A DNA stretch of 38,305 bases from a virus, in the IMG/VR virus record IMGVR_UViG_3300005663_000119, positions 1 through 38,305 of that record; one strand, 5' to 3'. Below are positions 12,741-21,145 of the stretch, one piece after another. The translations under genes were made by a program, and so were the position numbers. Position 1 is the first letter of the stretch. Each line of letters starts with the position of its first letter. The notes under the pieces are model-generated. The model saw only the letters and a program-made list of their open reading frames with translations. It did no database searches and had not been told where the DNA came from.

Positions 12741-14861
12741 TTATACCGTCAGGTACGGCGGATCGCCGTTGACCATCAGGTTCGTGAACTGGTCCGCCAT
12801 GAAGGCGGCCTCGGCCCTTTGCCTTGCCGTCGCCGTCGGGTAGTCCGGGACGTTGTTCTCCGCGATGACGCCGAACCTCGACTGCGGGACGGTGTCCAGC
12901 AGCACGAGCTTGACGCCACCGGCCTTGAAGTCGATCTCCGCGCGGATGACCTCGAAGGGCTGGTCAACCACGCCGCGCGTCCCGGTCAGCAGGTCCGGTA
13001 TCTGCGGGTGGCTCAGGAGCAGAACGTCGCCGATCTCGATGAACTGCTCGCGCATCTGCGCGTTCACCTTGATCTCCACAGGCGGAGTCGAGTACCTGCG
13101 CTTCAGCCGCGTCGCGATGAACGTCGCGAGATCCCGGCCGTTCAGGTGCTTCCGCAGGCCGCGCGACTGGATGACGAACTCGACAAGCTCGTCGGTCTCG
13201 TTCTGGTTGGCCGAGTCCTCCACGATCACGAGGTTCCTGAACGGCAGTGCCTTCAGGAAGTCCCCGGCCGTGAACGCGTTGACGAGGTTCTCCTTCGTGA
13301 CGACTGAGGCCCCTTCGTTGATGCTGGCTACCTCGATTGCCTCGTCCTTCAGGCCGTCCTTTCTCTGAAGCAGATAGACGTGGTCGACCCTGTACCCGTT
13401 CGTGAACGCGAGAGGGACGATCTTCTGGCCAGCAGCCGCCGTGCCGTCGAGCGCCCGCTCGAACTCGAAGTTGTTGTGGTCGCCGCGTATGACGAAGCGG
13501 TTGAAGTGAAGGTCCATCCGCTTGCGCCAAGCCGGAGGCCCGGTGATCTGGTCCGCGGTGAGCTGCGTCGGGTTGGGCGAGACGATCAGCGGCGGGTTCG
13601 ACGCGCGCACCGAGATCCTTCCGTCATGGAGGACGACCGCGTACCCGATTAGCCGCATGAGCTCCTGCTCGACGAACGTCCTCGCGGCCTCCGGCTTGCC
13701 GAACTCGAAGCGCAGGTTTAGCGTCGAGATCCACAGATCGCGCACCTCGATCAGGTCGGACAGGTTCAGGAGCGACGAATCAAGCCCGAGGCCGGTCGGC
13801 GAGCCGCTCGCCTCGTCCAGTGGGAAGTCCATCGACGTGAAGTCAGACGTCAGCACGGCGTAAAAGATGTTCACGAGGTTCCCCTCGAGCACGCTCAGCG
13901 CATCGGTCTCGGCGTTCTTCATGATGAGGTCACCGAACTTCCTCTTCAGGTCCGACAGCTCGAACTGGTAGGACGCGTTGCCCGGAGTCATCGACACGCC
14001 CGAGATCCTCCCGCGATAGATCTCCGCGAATTTCTTCGGGTCCATTCGGTCGAAGCCCTGGAACAGCGACACCTTTCGGTTCACGAGCGAAGTCAGCTCC
14101 GGGTTGCTCGTCTTCTCGATCGAGATGAGCCTCGTGATCTCGTCGTCCCTGTCGAGCAGCGCGAAGCGAATCGCGCCAACGGTCGTCCTGCCCTGGAGCC
14201 GGTCGACCCGCTGCAGCGTCGAGGCCGGCCGCGTCAGGAGCGGCCGCGCCTCCGGGAAGTTCCTCGTTATCAGGATCTCGTTGAGCGTCGTGACGCCTCC
14301 GGAGTCATGCCCGCCGATGTTCACCTCGAGCTGGTTGTTCGTCACGGTCACGGTCTTCTTACGTATGATGAACTCCTCGATAGCCGTAGATTCGCGGTTG
14401 ATGATGATCACGCCGTTGACGACCACCAGATGCGGCCCCTGAAGGAATCCTACGTCTCCGCACATTGCCGAGACCTCATAGTCGTCGTTCGGGATCCCCG
14501 TCATTATCCACTTGCGGATGATCGTGTTGCCGCCGTCGGTGAACACGAACGACCGCTCGACGTCGGTGAAATCTCCGGGGAAGCCGCCGGGTGTTCGGTA
14601 ACGCGCGCCGGAGTCCCCCATCGGGTTGATCCACCCGTACCCCTTGACGGACGACACGGCCGCTCCGCCGTCCAGCCTGTGGCCCGCGACCTCGGGCGTG
14701 TCGGGGTCGAGGCCGAAGTTCGTCCTCGGCCGCCAGACCGTCTCGAGCGGGGCCGTCGAGAAGATCCTGTCCGTCAACCCGTCAATCTTGATGTAGTAGA
14801 TCGGCCGCTTGTCGAGTTCCTTGTTGCGTTCGATCCACTCCGCGTTGGGTTCGAAGACCAT
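12741..14861 (-). CDS. Tail tip / baseplate-type protein, 706 aa
   Basis: Begins MVFEPNAEWIERNKELDKRP. Follows the tape measure and a distal-tail-like gene, the position of the hub or tip protein. A segment near residues 100-160 (ERSFVFTDGGNTIIRKW, YEVSAMCGD) looks like a beta-sandwich of carbohydrate-binding type. Residues about 465-535 (LDGTAAAGQKIVP, YLLQRKDG, KENLVNAFTAGD) match a module in the adjacent 196-aa protein. It probably joins tail tube to fibres and may hold a peptidoglycan- or glycan-binding part. No cell-wall hydrolase motif seen. Confidence 0.65.
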   Translation of the reverse strand: MVFEPNAEWIERNKELDKRPIYYIKIDGLTDRIFSTAPLETVWRPRTNFGLDPDTPEVAGHRLDGGAAVSSVKGYGWINPMGDSGARYRTPGGFPGDFTDVERSFVFTDGGNTIIRKWIMTGIPNDDYEVSAMCGDVGFLQGPHLVVVNGVIIINRESTAIEEFIIRKKTVTVTNNQLEVNIGGHDSGGVTTLNEILITRNFPEARPLLTRPASTLQRVDRLQGRTTVGAIRFALLDRDDEITRLISIEKTSNPELTSLVNRKVSLFQGFDRMDPKKFAEIYRGRISGVSMTPGNASYQFELSDLKRKFGDLIMKNAETDALSVLEGNLVNIFYAVLTSDFTSMDFPLDEASGSPTGLGLDSSLLNLSDLIEVRDLWISTLNLRFEFGKPEAARTFVEQELMRLIGYAVVLHDGRISVRASNPPLIVSPNPTQLTADQITGPPAWRKRMDLHFNRFVIRGDHNNFEFERALDGTAAAGQKIVPLAFTNGYRVDHVYLLQRKDGLKDEAIEVASINEGASVVTKENLVNAFTAGDFLKALPFRNLVIVEDSANQNETDELVEFVIQSRGLRKHLNGRDLATFIATRLKRRYSTPPVEIKVNAQMREQFIEIGDVLLLSHPQIPDLLTGTRGVVDQPFEVIRAEIDFKAGGVKLVLLDTVPQSRFGVIAENNVPDYPTATARQRAEAAFMADQFTNLMVNGDPPYLTV

Positions 14862-14862
14862 G

Positions 14863-15453
14863 CTATTCCGAGTCCTCCCTGAACTGGTGCACGAGCGTGA
14901 ACGTCTTCACCGCGTTCTCGAATACGGGGAGCCGGTCGTCGATCGACCGCACCCGCGGGAAGAAGTCCGGGTCCCGGCACAGGTCACCGGCGACGTACGA
15001 GTAGACGAGGTTCGCCTTCGCAGTGAACGACACGCCCGCCACGATCGACAGGACCTCCGCAATCTCGCGGTCTGACGAGTCCTCCTTCCGGAGAAGGTAC
15101 TCGCTGTCAACCGTAATGCCGGTCGTCGAGGTCACCGGCACGACCGCCTGGCCCGACACGGCCGCGCCGTCGAGCAGTGTATCGACTTTCTTCGCCGAGT
15201 CGAAGGCGAACGAGTACTGCTTGCCCTGACCGGCGTGGGCCCACCATGCGTGGAGGGACAGGAAGAATGCCCGGTCATCGAACTGCACGAGCTCGATCGT
15301 CGCCTGCCGAAAGATATTGTGTACGACGACCTCGAGCACGGAGCCGTCCGAGACGTTCAGCGTCTTGGTGTACCGCGGAGGCGCTTGGTATCCGGACAGC
15401 AGCTCGGGAAACGCGAGCGTCGTCGTGTTGAACTTGAACTCCGGTTTCGCCAT
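14863..15453 (-). CDS. Distal-tail-like protein, 196 aa
   Basis: Begins MAKPEFKFNTTTLAFPELL and contains FRQATIELVQFDDRAFFLSL and WWAHAGQGKQYSFAFDSAKK. Residues about 92-155 (LLDGAAVSGQAVVP, YLLRKEDS, KANLVYSYVAGD) repeat in the larger tail tip protein. Gene order after the tape measure fits a Dit-like or minor tail protein. Overlaps the tape measure gene by one base. Confidence 0.65.
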   Translation of the reverse strand: MAKPEFKFNTTTLAFPELLSGYQAPPRYTKTLNVSDGSVLEVVVHNIFRQATIELVQFDDRAFFLSLHAWWAHAGQGKQYSFAFDSAKKVDTLLDGAAVSGQAVVPVTSTTGITVDSEYLLRKEDSSDREIAEVLSIVAGVSFTAKANLVYSYVAGDLCRDPDFFPRVRSIDDRLPVFENAVKTFTLVHQFREDSE

Positions 15454-17237
15454 TAGGGCACGGTCTCCGTTGCGAGCAGCGTGAAGCCGCGTCGCTCGAC
15501 AAGCGAGTTGATGTCCTCAAACAGGTCCTCGAGCCCGGTCGCTCCTGCGAAGTTGAACGTCGCGGTCGCGGCCGGCCTGTTCACCGCATCGACGATCGCG
15601 CGCGTCACTTCCGGAGGAAGCACGAGCTCGCCCGGCCGCAGACCTGCGAGGACGGTGTCGCGTCCGGTGTCAACCCCCGGCACGATCCCGCCGCGCTGGA
15701 ACCCCGGCACGATCCCGCCCTTGCCCGCCCCAGCAATGCCGAAGAACCCCTTGAAGATCGATCCGAAGGCACCGCCTCCGACCGCCGACAGGATCGCGGC
15801 GAGGATTGTCGCCTGAACGATGGCAGCCGCGAGGTCAATCAGCAGCTGCTTGAAGAACTTCTGGAATGAAAGGTCCCCCTGCAACGCCGCGCGCGTCAAC
15901 GTCGCGCTGAACTGCGCAGCGAGATTGGCCGCGAACTGGAGACCTCCGCCGACCTTATTCTTGATAGTCACTCCGGCTTTAGCGAATGCGCTGCCAACAT
16001 CTATGCCAAGTTCTCTCAACTCGTTGGCTAGCTCAGTCAGCCTGAGCATGTTCGCTGCGAGCAGTTCCGCGTTCTGGCTGGTTACGTCAAACTCAAGGTT
16101 CGCGGCTTCCCACGCCAGTTTCAGTTGTTTTACCCGTTCAACGAGTTGCTCCTGTGTGACAAGGCCGGTCGCCTTCACTGCCTCCTTCAAGTCGAGCACA
16201 TGCTGCTGCGCCTCGGTCAACTCGGTGTTGAGCCCCTCTCCGAGGTCCGGCCCCGCGGACTTGCCAAGCGCTTCGATTCGCTTCTGCAGCTCGTCAAGGG
16301 CATCGTCGAGGCTTACGGCCCCGTCAAGCATCGCGCTGAACTTGTCTGCTGTCGCCTCGAACTCCTTGTTTGCCGGACGCGCCAGCGACCGCGTCGCAGC
16401 TAAAACAAAAGCGATGTTTAGAAGGACGCGTGACAGCTTAACTCCGGCCTCTACCACCAGGAGGAACACGCGGCCAGTCGTCTTGCCGAACTCAATCATC
16501 ACGTCGTCATTGTCCTTCAGTACGTCCGTCCACGCAATCAGCCTCGCCTTTATCAAGTCGAGGATCTCGATCCACGTCTCCGACTTCGTGACCGAAAAGC
16601 CGATCTGCTCCTGGAAGTCGCCGAGGACGTCGTTCGCCTGCTTCAGCTTGCCCTGGAACGTCAGGGCAATCGCCGCGGCGGTGCCGCCCATCTTCTCTTT
16701 CATGATGTCAAGGGCCTGGCTGAACTGATCCGTCTGGCTGAGCGAGGCGTCGACCTGGATCCCGTAGCGGCCTAAGGAGGAGACCATGCCTCCGGCGGCT
16801 TTCGCCATTATGATGGCGGCCGCGTTCAGGTCCTGATCGAGGCTCGCGGCCATGTCGAGGGTGGCCTCGGTGGCCCGCTTCAGTCCCTCGCCTTCAAGCC
16901 GCCCCAGCGAGGCCAGTAGCGCCTCGACACCGATGATCGCCTCGTCCCCGAAGGTGGTGGTCTTCTGGAGCGAGGAGGCGAAGTCGGTCAGGCCATCGCG
17001 CGTTTCCTGCGTATTGGCGCCGAGGCTCTTCAGCGCGTTGGCGAGCTTGATCTCCGCCTTCTCCTGAACGTTGGAGAGGGCCACGGCCTTCGAGAGCGCG
17101 AACGCGATCCCGGCAAAGGCGGCCGCGACACCGGCCGCGGCCTTCGCGAGCGTCTTCAACCCGGAGTTCAGCTTCTTCAGGACGCCGCTGGCCTGGTCCT
17201 TCGCCGTGATCTTTATTCCGAGTTTCTTGTCGACCAT
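15453..17237 (-). CDS. Tail tape measure protein
   Basis: 594 aa, long and mostly helical. N-terminal MVDKKLGIKITAKDQASGVL, then an Ala-rich hydrophobic helix (AKAAAGVAAAFAGIAFALS), coiled segments, and a C-terminal hydrophobic region (LIDLAAAIVQATILAAILSA) with Gly-rich GGIVPGFQRGGIVPG motifs, which are characteristic of tape measure proteins. It sets tail length. At about 1.5 A per residue its length suggests a tail of roughly 85-90 nm (inference). Directly follows the chaperone pair. Confidence 0.9.
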   Translation of the reverse strand: MVDKKLGIKITAKDQASGVLKKLNSGLKTLAKAAAGVAAAFAGIAFALSKAVALSNVQEKAEIKLANALKSLGANTQETRDGLTDFASSLQKTTTFGDEAIIGVEALLASLGRLEGEGLKRATEATLDMAASLDQDLNAAAIIMAKAAGGMVSSLGRYGIQVDASLSQTDQFSQALDIMKEKMGGTAAAIALTFQGKLKQANDVLGDFQEQIGFSVTKSETWIEILDLIKARLIAWTDVLKDNDDVMIEFGKTTGRVFLLVVEAGVKLSRVLLNIAFVLAATRSLARPANKEFEATADKFSAMLDGAVSLDDALDELQKRIEALGKSAGPDLGEGLNTELTEAQQHVLDLKEAVKATGLVTQEQLVERVKQLKLAWEAANLEFDVTSQNAELLAANMLRLTELANELRELGIDVGSAFAKAGVTIKNKVGGGLQFAANLAAQFSATLTRAALQGDLSFQKFFKQLLIDLAAAIVQATILAAILSAVGGGAFGSIFKGFFGIAGAGKGGIVPGFQRGGIVPGVDTGRDTVLAGLRPGELVLPPEVTRAIVDAVNRPAATATFNFAGATGLEDLFEDINSLVERRGFTLLATETVP

Positions 17238-17438
17238 CTACAGCCCCCTCGCCTTCCGCGCTCTCCTTGCTTTCTCCTCCGCCTCCGCTCGTTTCTGAGC
17301 ATCAACCCCGGCCTTCGCCGCCCTCATGTCGATGCACATACGCTGAAAACTGTTGAGGCCGTCAAGAAAATCCGACGGCCTCTTCCCGTATCTCCGGGCC
17401 AACGCGTCAAAGCTCTCCAGCGCCCGGAGGTTCCTCAC
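17238..17438 (-). CDS. Tail assembly chaperone, downstream (T-like) frame
   Basis: 66 aa read from GTG 17438, which overlaps the stop of the upstream chaperone (GTGA). More likely made as a -1 frameshift extension of the upstream protein, as with lambda gpG-T, because the slippery heptamer CCCTTTG (17444-17438) sits immediately before that stop in the right phase. Helical and charged (MRNLRALESFDALARRYGKR), basic C-terminus. It would recruit tail tube subunits to the tape measure protein. Confidence 0.75.
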   Translation of the reverse strand: MRNLRALESFDALARRYGKRPSDFLDGLNSFQRMCIDMRAAKAGVDAQKRAEAEEKARRARKARGL

Positions 17439-17854
17439 AAAGGGTCGATTGCCTTCGCCTCCTTGTCCGAGAAGCCGGAGATCTCCAGTATGACCTGGTA
17501 GATCCTGATTTTGTCAATGGGGGCGACACGGCTCAGCGGCAATGCCCCGTTGACGGCCTCCTCGGCGGAGTCCTTCGCGTCGCGGAAGAACACCGGCTCA
17601 ACGACGCATCGCGAGATGATGTCATCCATGTGATCACCGATGTTCTCCGGGATCCTCGTCAGCTTCTTCTTCATATTGAGCGCTGCGAGATCCGGGAGCC
17701 CGTGCATCACGATGACGGCCTCGGTCATCCCGAGCGGCCGCACCTTGACGCTCCGGTTCCCGCCAATCTCCATCCACCTGCTTTCCACTGATGGCCTCAG
17801 GTGCTCGGGGCCAAAGCAAAGTAAAGCTTCAGCTGCCACTTTCCCCTCTGTCAT
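17435..17854 (-). CDS. Tail assembly chaperone, upstream (G-like) frame
   Basis: 139 aa between the tail tube and the tape measure genes, the canonical place. Acidic and helical (VILEISGFSDKEAKAID). Ends Ile-Asp-Pro-Leu-stop; the bases of the last codons form C-CCT-TTG, a standard X-XXY-YYZ slippery site, so a fraction of ribosomes should shift -1 into the 66-codon frame that follows. Coats the tape measure during assembly and is absent from virions in the lambda system. Confidence 0.8.
   Translation of the reverse strand: MTEGKVAAEALLCFGPEHLRPSVESRWMEIGGNRSVKVRPLGMTEAVIVMHGLPDLAALNMKKKLTRIPENIGDHMDDIISRCVVEPVFFRDAKDSAEEAVNGALPLSRVAPIDKIRIYQVILEISGFSDKEAKAIDPL
17438..17444 (-). promoter_or_regulatory. 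Predicted -1 programmed frameshift heptamer CCCTTTG
   Basis: In the reading frame of the upstream chaperone the bases are parsed C-CCT-TTG, followed at once by TGA (17437-17435). Slipping one base back moves ribosomes into the GTG-AGG-AAC frame of the downstream chaperone part. Lambda uses GGGAAAG at the same gene junction. Confidence 0.75.
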
Positions 17855-17869
17855 GCTGCCTCCTTGCGG

Positions 17870-18829
17870 TCAGGCGACCGCGGTCTCTTCGTTCTGGATC
17901 CTGATTTCCAACGCGTCGATCGCGCCTCCGGTATCGAACATGGCCGTGAACGGCAGGGTGACGATGATCGGCCCGGCTCCCCCGATGTTCGCGGGGAAGT
18001 CCGTGAAGTGGCACTTCGTCATCGCGAAGAACACCTGCCGGAAGAACGTAGTCTCGATTGCGACCGAGTTCTTGTACTCGAGATCGAGCCTGAACTCCGT
18101 GGCCGGAGTCGCGAGGTACCTCGTCAGCTCAGCGTTGTCGTCCAAGTCGATGGTGATCGTCCCGGTGATGTCCCGGTGGTCGCCGCGCACGGGCTTGACG
18201 ATGTCTGCGACGCCGACGGCTTTCTTGTCCGCTTGCAGGTTGTTGGCCACGGCCACGGTCGCGCCGAGCACCGTGAACGGGGCAGTGTCGATCTTCCCGG
18301 TCAGCTCGGTGTGCAGGACCATCTCTTCCGGCGGCGCGACGAACGACGCGGGCGTGGCCTGCTCAATTCCCTGCTGCCCGACAATGTTCCACGACGCGCG
18401 AAGGATCTGGTCCGGCTCCATCGTGAAGGTCGCTCCGTCGATGAGGCTGCCCTCGTACCGCCAGGCCACCTGGTCACGCTCGACTTCGAAGGTCAAGCCT
18501 ACCGGGAGCGCGTCTATGAACTTGAAGGTATGCTCGAAGGCCAGCGCTCCGCCCGTCAGCAAGGAGGTCCCCTCTCCCATCAGGTACTCGAATAGCCGCA
18601 GGTATCCGTCGTACATGAGCTCGACTTCGAAGCTCCCGCCGTGCGACTTCACGCCTGGAAAGAACCGGTGGCGCGTGACGTTGCGGACCGCCTCCGCCGG
18701 GAGCTGCGGGTTCGCTCCGACGAGCGACTCGCTGACGAGCTCGGAGAACTTCGTCGGGGCGACCGGCGTGCCCCAAGTCGTCTCCTCTCCCCACGCGATG
18801 TGGGATGCAAAAGCATTGCTCGGTGACAT
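17870..18829 (-). CDS. Major tail tube protein
   Basis: 319 aa, beginning MSPSNAFASHIAWGEETTWG, a typical start for long-tail tube proteins (GEE.TWGT.V.PT). Beta-rich throughout, with conserved-looking FEVELMYDGYLRLFEYLMG and GTITIDLDDNAELTRYL. It follows the tail completion genes and precedes the chaperones. Longer than the lambda gpV core, suggesting an extra surface domain. Confidence 0.8.
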   Translation of the reverse strand: MSPSNAFASHIAWGEETTWGTPVAPTKFSELVSESLVGANPQLPAEAVRNVTRHRFFPGVKSHGGSFEVELMYDGYLRLFEYLMGEGTSLLTGGALAFEHTFKFIDALPVGLTFEVERDQVAWRYEGSLIDGATFTMEPDQILRASWNIVGQQGIEQATPASFVAPPEEMVLHTELTGKIDTAPFTVLGATVAVANNLQADKKAVGVADIVKPVRGDHRDITGTITIDLDDNAELTRYLATPATEFRLDLEYKNSVAIETTFFRQVFFAMTKCHFTDFPANIGGAGPIIVTLPFTAMFDTGGAIDALEIRIQNEETAVA

Positions 18830-18832
18830 TGA

Positions 18833-19018
18833 CTATCCTCCTTTTTTCTTCGGCCTCGAACCCGAGACGCCGATCTTGACCTTCTTGAAATCCTTCGGAT
18901 GGTCCTCGAGGACACGCTCGGCTATCAATGACGGAAGCTCCGTCTCCTGGTTGCGGACGCAGCGGAACCGGCCGTCAACGAACACCTCCGGAAGCGTCCC
19001 CACGTATTCGATCTTCAT
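18833..19018 (-). CDS. Small tail-region protein, 61 aa
   Basis: ATG 19018 with AGGAGGAAGA upstream; an in-frame upstream start is rejected as it lacks an RBS. Begins MKIEYVGTLPEVFVDGRFRC and ends with a basic PKKKGG tail. Resembles short conserved proteins found next to tail tube genes, but no named family is claimed. Confidence 0.7.
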   Translation of the reverse strand: MKIEYVGTLPEVFVDGRFRCVRNQETELPSLIAERVLEDHPKDFKKVKIGVSGSRPKKKGG

Positions 19019-19026
19019 TCTTCCTC

Positions 19027-19482
19027 CTATCCCGCTGGCGATCCCATCGGGTGGCGGTACACGCACCTGATCTCGACGTCCGCGCGGTTGACCGGACCGA
19101 AGGCCGTGTCCTCGTCCTCGACCGCGTGAACCGCCCCGAGGATCGTGTCGATGATGAACGTCTGCCCCATCCTCGGGTCGTCCTCGATCGTCTTCTCGAC
19201 GTCGGCGATGAAGTCCATCAGCTTCTGCCCGTCGACGTCGTTGGCCATGTAGAGCGTGACGACGACGACCAGCTCGGCCTGCTTCGACCGCGTCGGGAAC
19301 CTCTCCTTCGTCTCGTCGAAGCCGCCGGTATGTATGAGGGCCGCGGGGAACTTGTGGACCCGCTCCGCTCGCTTGAATATGTACGCGACCTCTCCGATGT
19401 CATTGTTGAACCCGCCCACGACGGTGATTTTTCTGAGCTCCGTGTCGATCGCCGTCAGGACGGTCTGCCTTCTGCTCGCCAC
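19027..19482 (-). CDS. Tail terminator/completion protein
   Basis: 151 aa, MASRRQTVLTAIDTELRKIT, then FPAALIHTGGFDE, VVVVTLYMANDVDGQKLMDF and ADVEIRCVYRHP. The pattern (N-terminal helix, central strand VTLYM, helix with a DVEK.I.DD stretch, C-terminal VEIRC.Y) is that of gpU-like tail terminator proteins. Lies between the HK97 gp10-like gene and the tail tube, as expected. Confidence 0.75.
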   Translation of the reverse strand: MASRRQTVLTAIDTELRKITVVGGFNNDIGEVAYIFKRAERVHKFPAALIHTGGFDETKERFPTRSKQAELVVVVTLYMANDVDGQKLMDFIADVEKTIEDDPRMGQTFIIDTILGAVHAVEDEDTAFGPVNRADVEIRCVYRHPMGSPAG

Positions 19483-19485
19483 TGC

Positions 19486-19893
19486 TCAACCCTCCAGCGC
19501 CGCGGAGACGCCTCTGCCGACCAGCTCGATGATCTTCGACTCCGACTTCACCAGCGCGGGCAGGAGGAACGGCCGGGCGATGGAGCCCTTCGTCCCGAAC
19601 TCGTGCTTCCGCGCGTACTCGACGTTGGTCCCGACCGTGACGGTCAGCCCGTCAGACGAGACTTTCGGGGGAAGCAGCGAGGATCGCAGGCGGCCGGTCA
19701 CGATGCCGAGCAGGTCCGGCGGGTTGGTGGCGCGCTTCCCGACGATCCGCTTCTGGGCCTCGCGCCCCACGAGCAGTCCGGCCTGGAGCAGCTGGGGCTT
19801 CTCCGCTTTCCTCAGACGCTTGCCGAACCCCTCTGTGGTCTTCTCCAGGTCTCGCGTGCCGAACACCTTGATGTCGAGAAGGTTCTGAGCCAT
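19486..19893 (-). CDS. HK97 gp10-like head-tail joining protein
   Basis: 135 aa from ATG 19893, which overlaps the upstream stop (TGATG). Contains TGRLRSSLLPP, TVTVGTNVEYARKHEFGT and ARPFLLPAL, the hallmark of the HK97 gp10 family (VG.n..YA...EFGT..rPF..PA). Functions in joining head and tail. Confidence 0.85.
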   Translation of the reverse strand: MAQNLLDIKVFGTRDLEKTTEGFGKRLRKAEKPQLLQAGLLVGREAQKRIVGKRATNPPDLLGIVTGRLRSSLLPPKVSSDGLTVTVGTNVEYARKHEFGTKGSIARPFLLPALVKSESKIIELVGRGVSAALEG

Positions 19894-20795
19894 CAGGGGA
19901 GCCTCGGTATCAGCCACGGGCGAATTAGGGCCCTCAGGTCGGGCGTGGTGGACGGCATCGGGAGCCTCGTCGACTGGGTCTCCCTCAGGCTCGCTGACGA
20001 CACGCCAATCTTGTAGCGGTTCGAGAACCACCAGCAAACGAGCGTCATGGCGGCCTGCTCCAGGGCGGCCGGTATCGTGGCGAACCCGCCGACGTATATC
20101 GCCTGCACGTTCTGAAACCCCTCGGCGAAGTTGACGTTTGCCTTTTTCCGCACGAACCCGCCGCTGTTGTCCCTGTCGAAGATGTAGTCTGCGGCCGCGA
20201 TCAGCGTCGTTCCGTCGAACGTCTGGTCCGTGTCCTCGTGCAGCGACGTGATGGACGCGATCGGCGGGTTACTCAGGCGAATGAGCGGATCGTGCCCGCC
20301 GTCGATTAGCTCGGTGAACGTGGCGGATATCAGCTTGCGGTCGCACTCCTCCTCGATTCTGTCGGTCGCGCGCGCAATAAGGTCCGTGATGAGCGAGTCG
20401 TGCGCCGTGTCCCCGGCCGCCATCGCCGTGCAGAAGCCCTTGACCTTGGCCAGTGTCGTGAGGAACGATCCGGTCGTCGCGGCGAACTGCACCGAGTCGA
20501 AGACCCGGATCTCAAAGCCGTAAATCGACTCGTCGCTCGTGTCGTCCGGCGCGATGATGTCGAGCTGGTAGGAGTACCCGCCGGCCCTCCCCATGATCGG
20601 GGTAAACACGAACTCGTAGTAACCGCTCGCGCCCTGCTCTGTGACGACCACCGTCTCCGCTGCTTCGCCACCTTCGTCGCGGAGATCCACCACGATGGTG
20701 CCGGCGAGCCCCGTCTTTCGGGTCCTGCCGTCAGTGTCGTAGATCGCCTGGATGACGACGATCTCGACGTTCTTTTGCGCGATCAGCAGGGACAC
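19893..20795 (-). CDS. Head-tail connector (gp6-like) with extra N-terminal beta domain
   Basis: 300 aa, about three times the usual connector length. Residues ~1-105 form a beta domain (KTGLAGTIVVDLRDEGGEA, GYYEFVFTPIMG) resembling phage carbohydrate-type or Ig-like modules. Residues ~110-300 show the gp6-like connector pattern (LAKVKGFCTAMAAGDTAHDS, LIARATDRIEEECDRKL, LEQAAMTLVCWWFSNRYK). A fusion or late-acquired domain is likely; the extra domain may project at the neck. Confidence 0.75.
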   Translation of the reverse strand: MSLLIAQKNVEIVVIQAIYDTDGRTRKTGLAGTIVVDLRDEGGEAAETVVVTEQGASGYYEFVFTPIMGRAGGYSYQLDIIAPDDTSDESIYGFEIRVFDSVQFAATTGSFLTTLAKVKGFCTAMAAGDTAHDSLITDLIARATDRIEEECDRKLISATFTELIDGGHDPLIRLSNPPIASITSLHEDTDQTFDGTTLIAAADYIFDRDNSGGFVRKKANVNFAEGFQNVQAIYVGGFATIPAALEQAAMTLVCWWFSNRYKIGVSSASLRETQSTRLPMPSTTPDLRALIRPWLIPRLP

Positions 20796-20798
20796 GGC

Positions 20799-21086
20799 CT
20801 ACTCCTTGGGGGTTTCCGGCGGAGGGTTCTCCGGATCCTTCTTGCCGTCTTCCGGATCCTTCTTGTCGTCCGGCTCCCTGTTGTCCTGTTTCCTTCTGGT
20901 CCTCTCCAGTTCCCTCCGGGACTTCGTCAGAGGCTTGTCGACCTCCTTGACGAACCCCATCCGCACAAGCTGCTCAGTCTGCTTCGACTTCTCGTTGAGC
21001 GTCAGGTGCCCGCCCTTGTAGACGCGGTTGCCGGTCTCGTGGTTGTGCACGGAGCTGACTACGCACTGGTAAAACTTCCTGGCCAT
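20799..21086 (-). CDS. Small head-region protein with charged Pro-rich tail
   Basis: 95 aa, MARKFYQCVVSSVHNHETGN then YKGGHLTLNEKSKQTEQLV and a Lys/Asp/Pro tail (DDKKDPEDGKKDPENPPPE). The N-terminal part resembles short proteins found after major capsid genes. The tail is encoded partly by a repeat (GGATCCTTCTTG twice near 20835-20870). Could be a capsid-associated or head completion protein. Confidence 0.6.
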   Translation of the reverse strand: MARKFYQCVVSSVHNHETGNRVYKGGHLTLNEKSKQTEQLVRMGFVKEVDKPLTKSRRELERTRRKQDNREPDDKKDPEDGKKDPENPPPETPKE

Positions 21087-21105
21087 CTCTCCTCCTGTCG
21101 TCGGC

Positions 21106-21127
21106 GGCCCGGGCCGAAACCCGGGCC
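21106..21127 (-). terminator. Hairpin after the major capsid gene, possible attenuator
   Basis: GGCCCGGG (21106-21113) pairs with CCCGGGCC (21120-21127) around a 6-base loop. No U-run follows on either strand, so it is at most a weak terminator or an RNA 3'-end stabiliser that could keep capsid mRNA levels high relative to downstream genes. Confidence 0.4.
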
Positions 21128-21145
21128 TCCAGACTTGTGTTCCCC

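Noticed and set aside
17640-19070. 476-codon plus-strand open frame
   Set aside because: Lies across the tail tube and chaperone genes in antisense; Ser/Arg-rich composition typical of a shadow.
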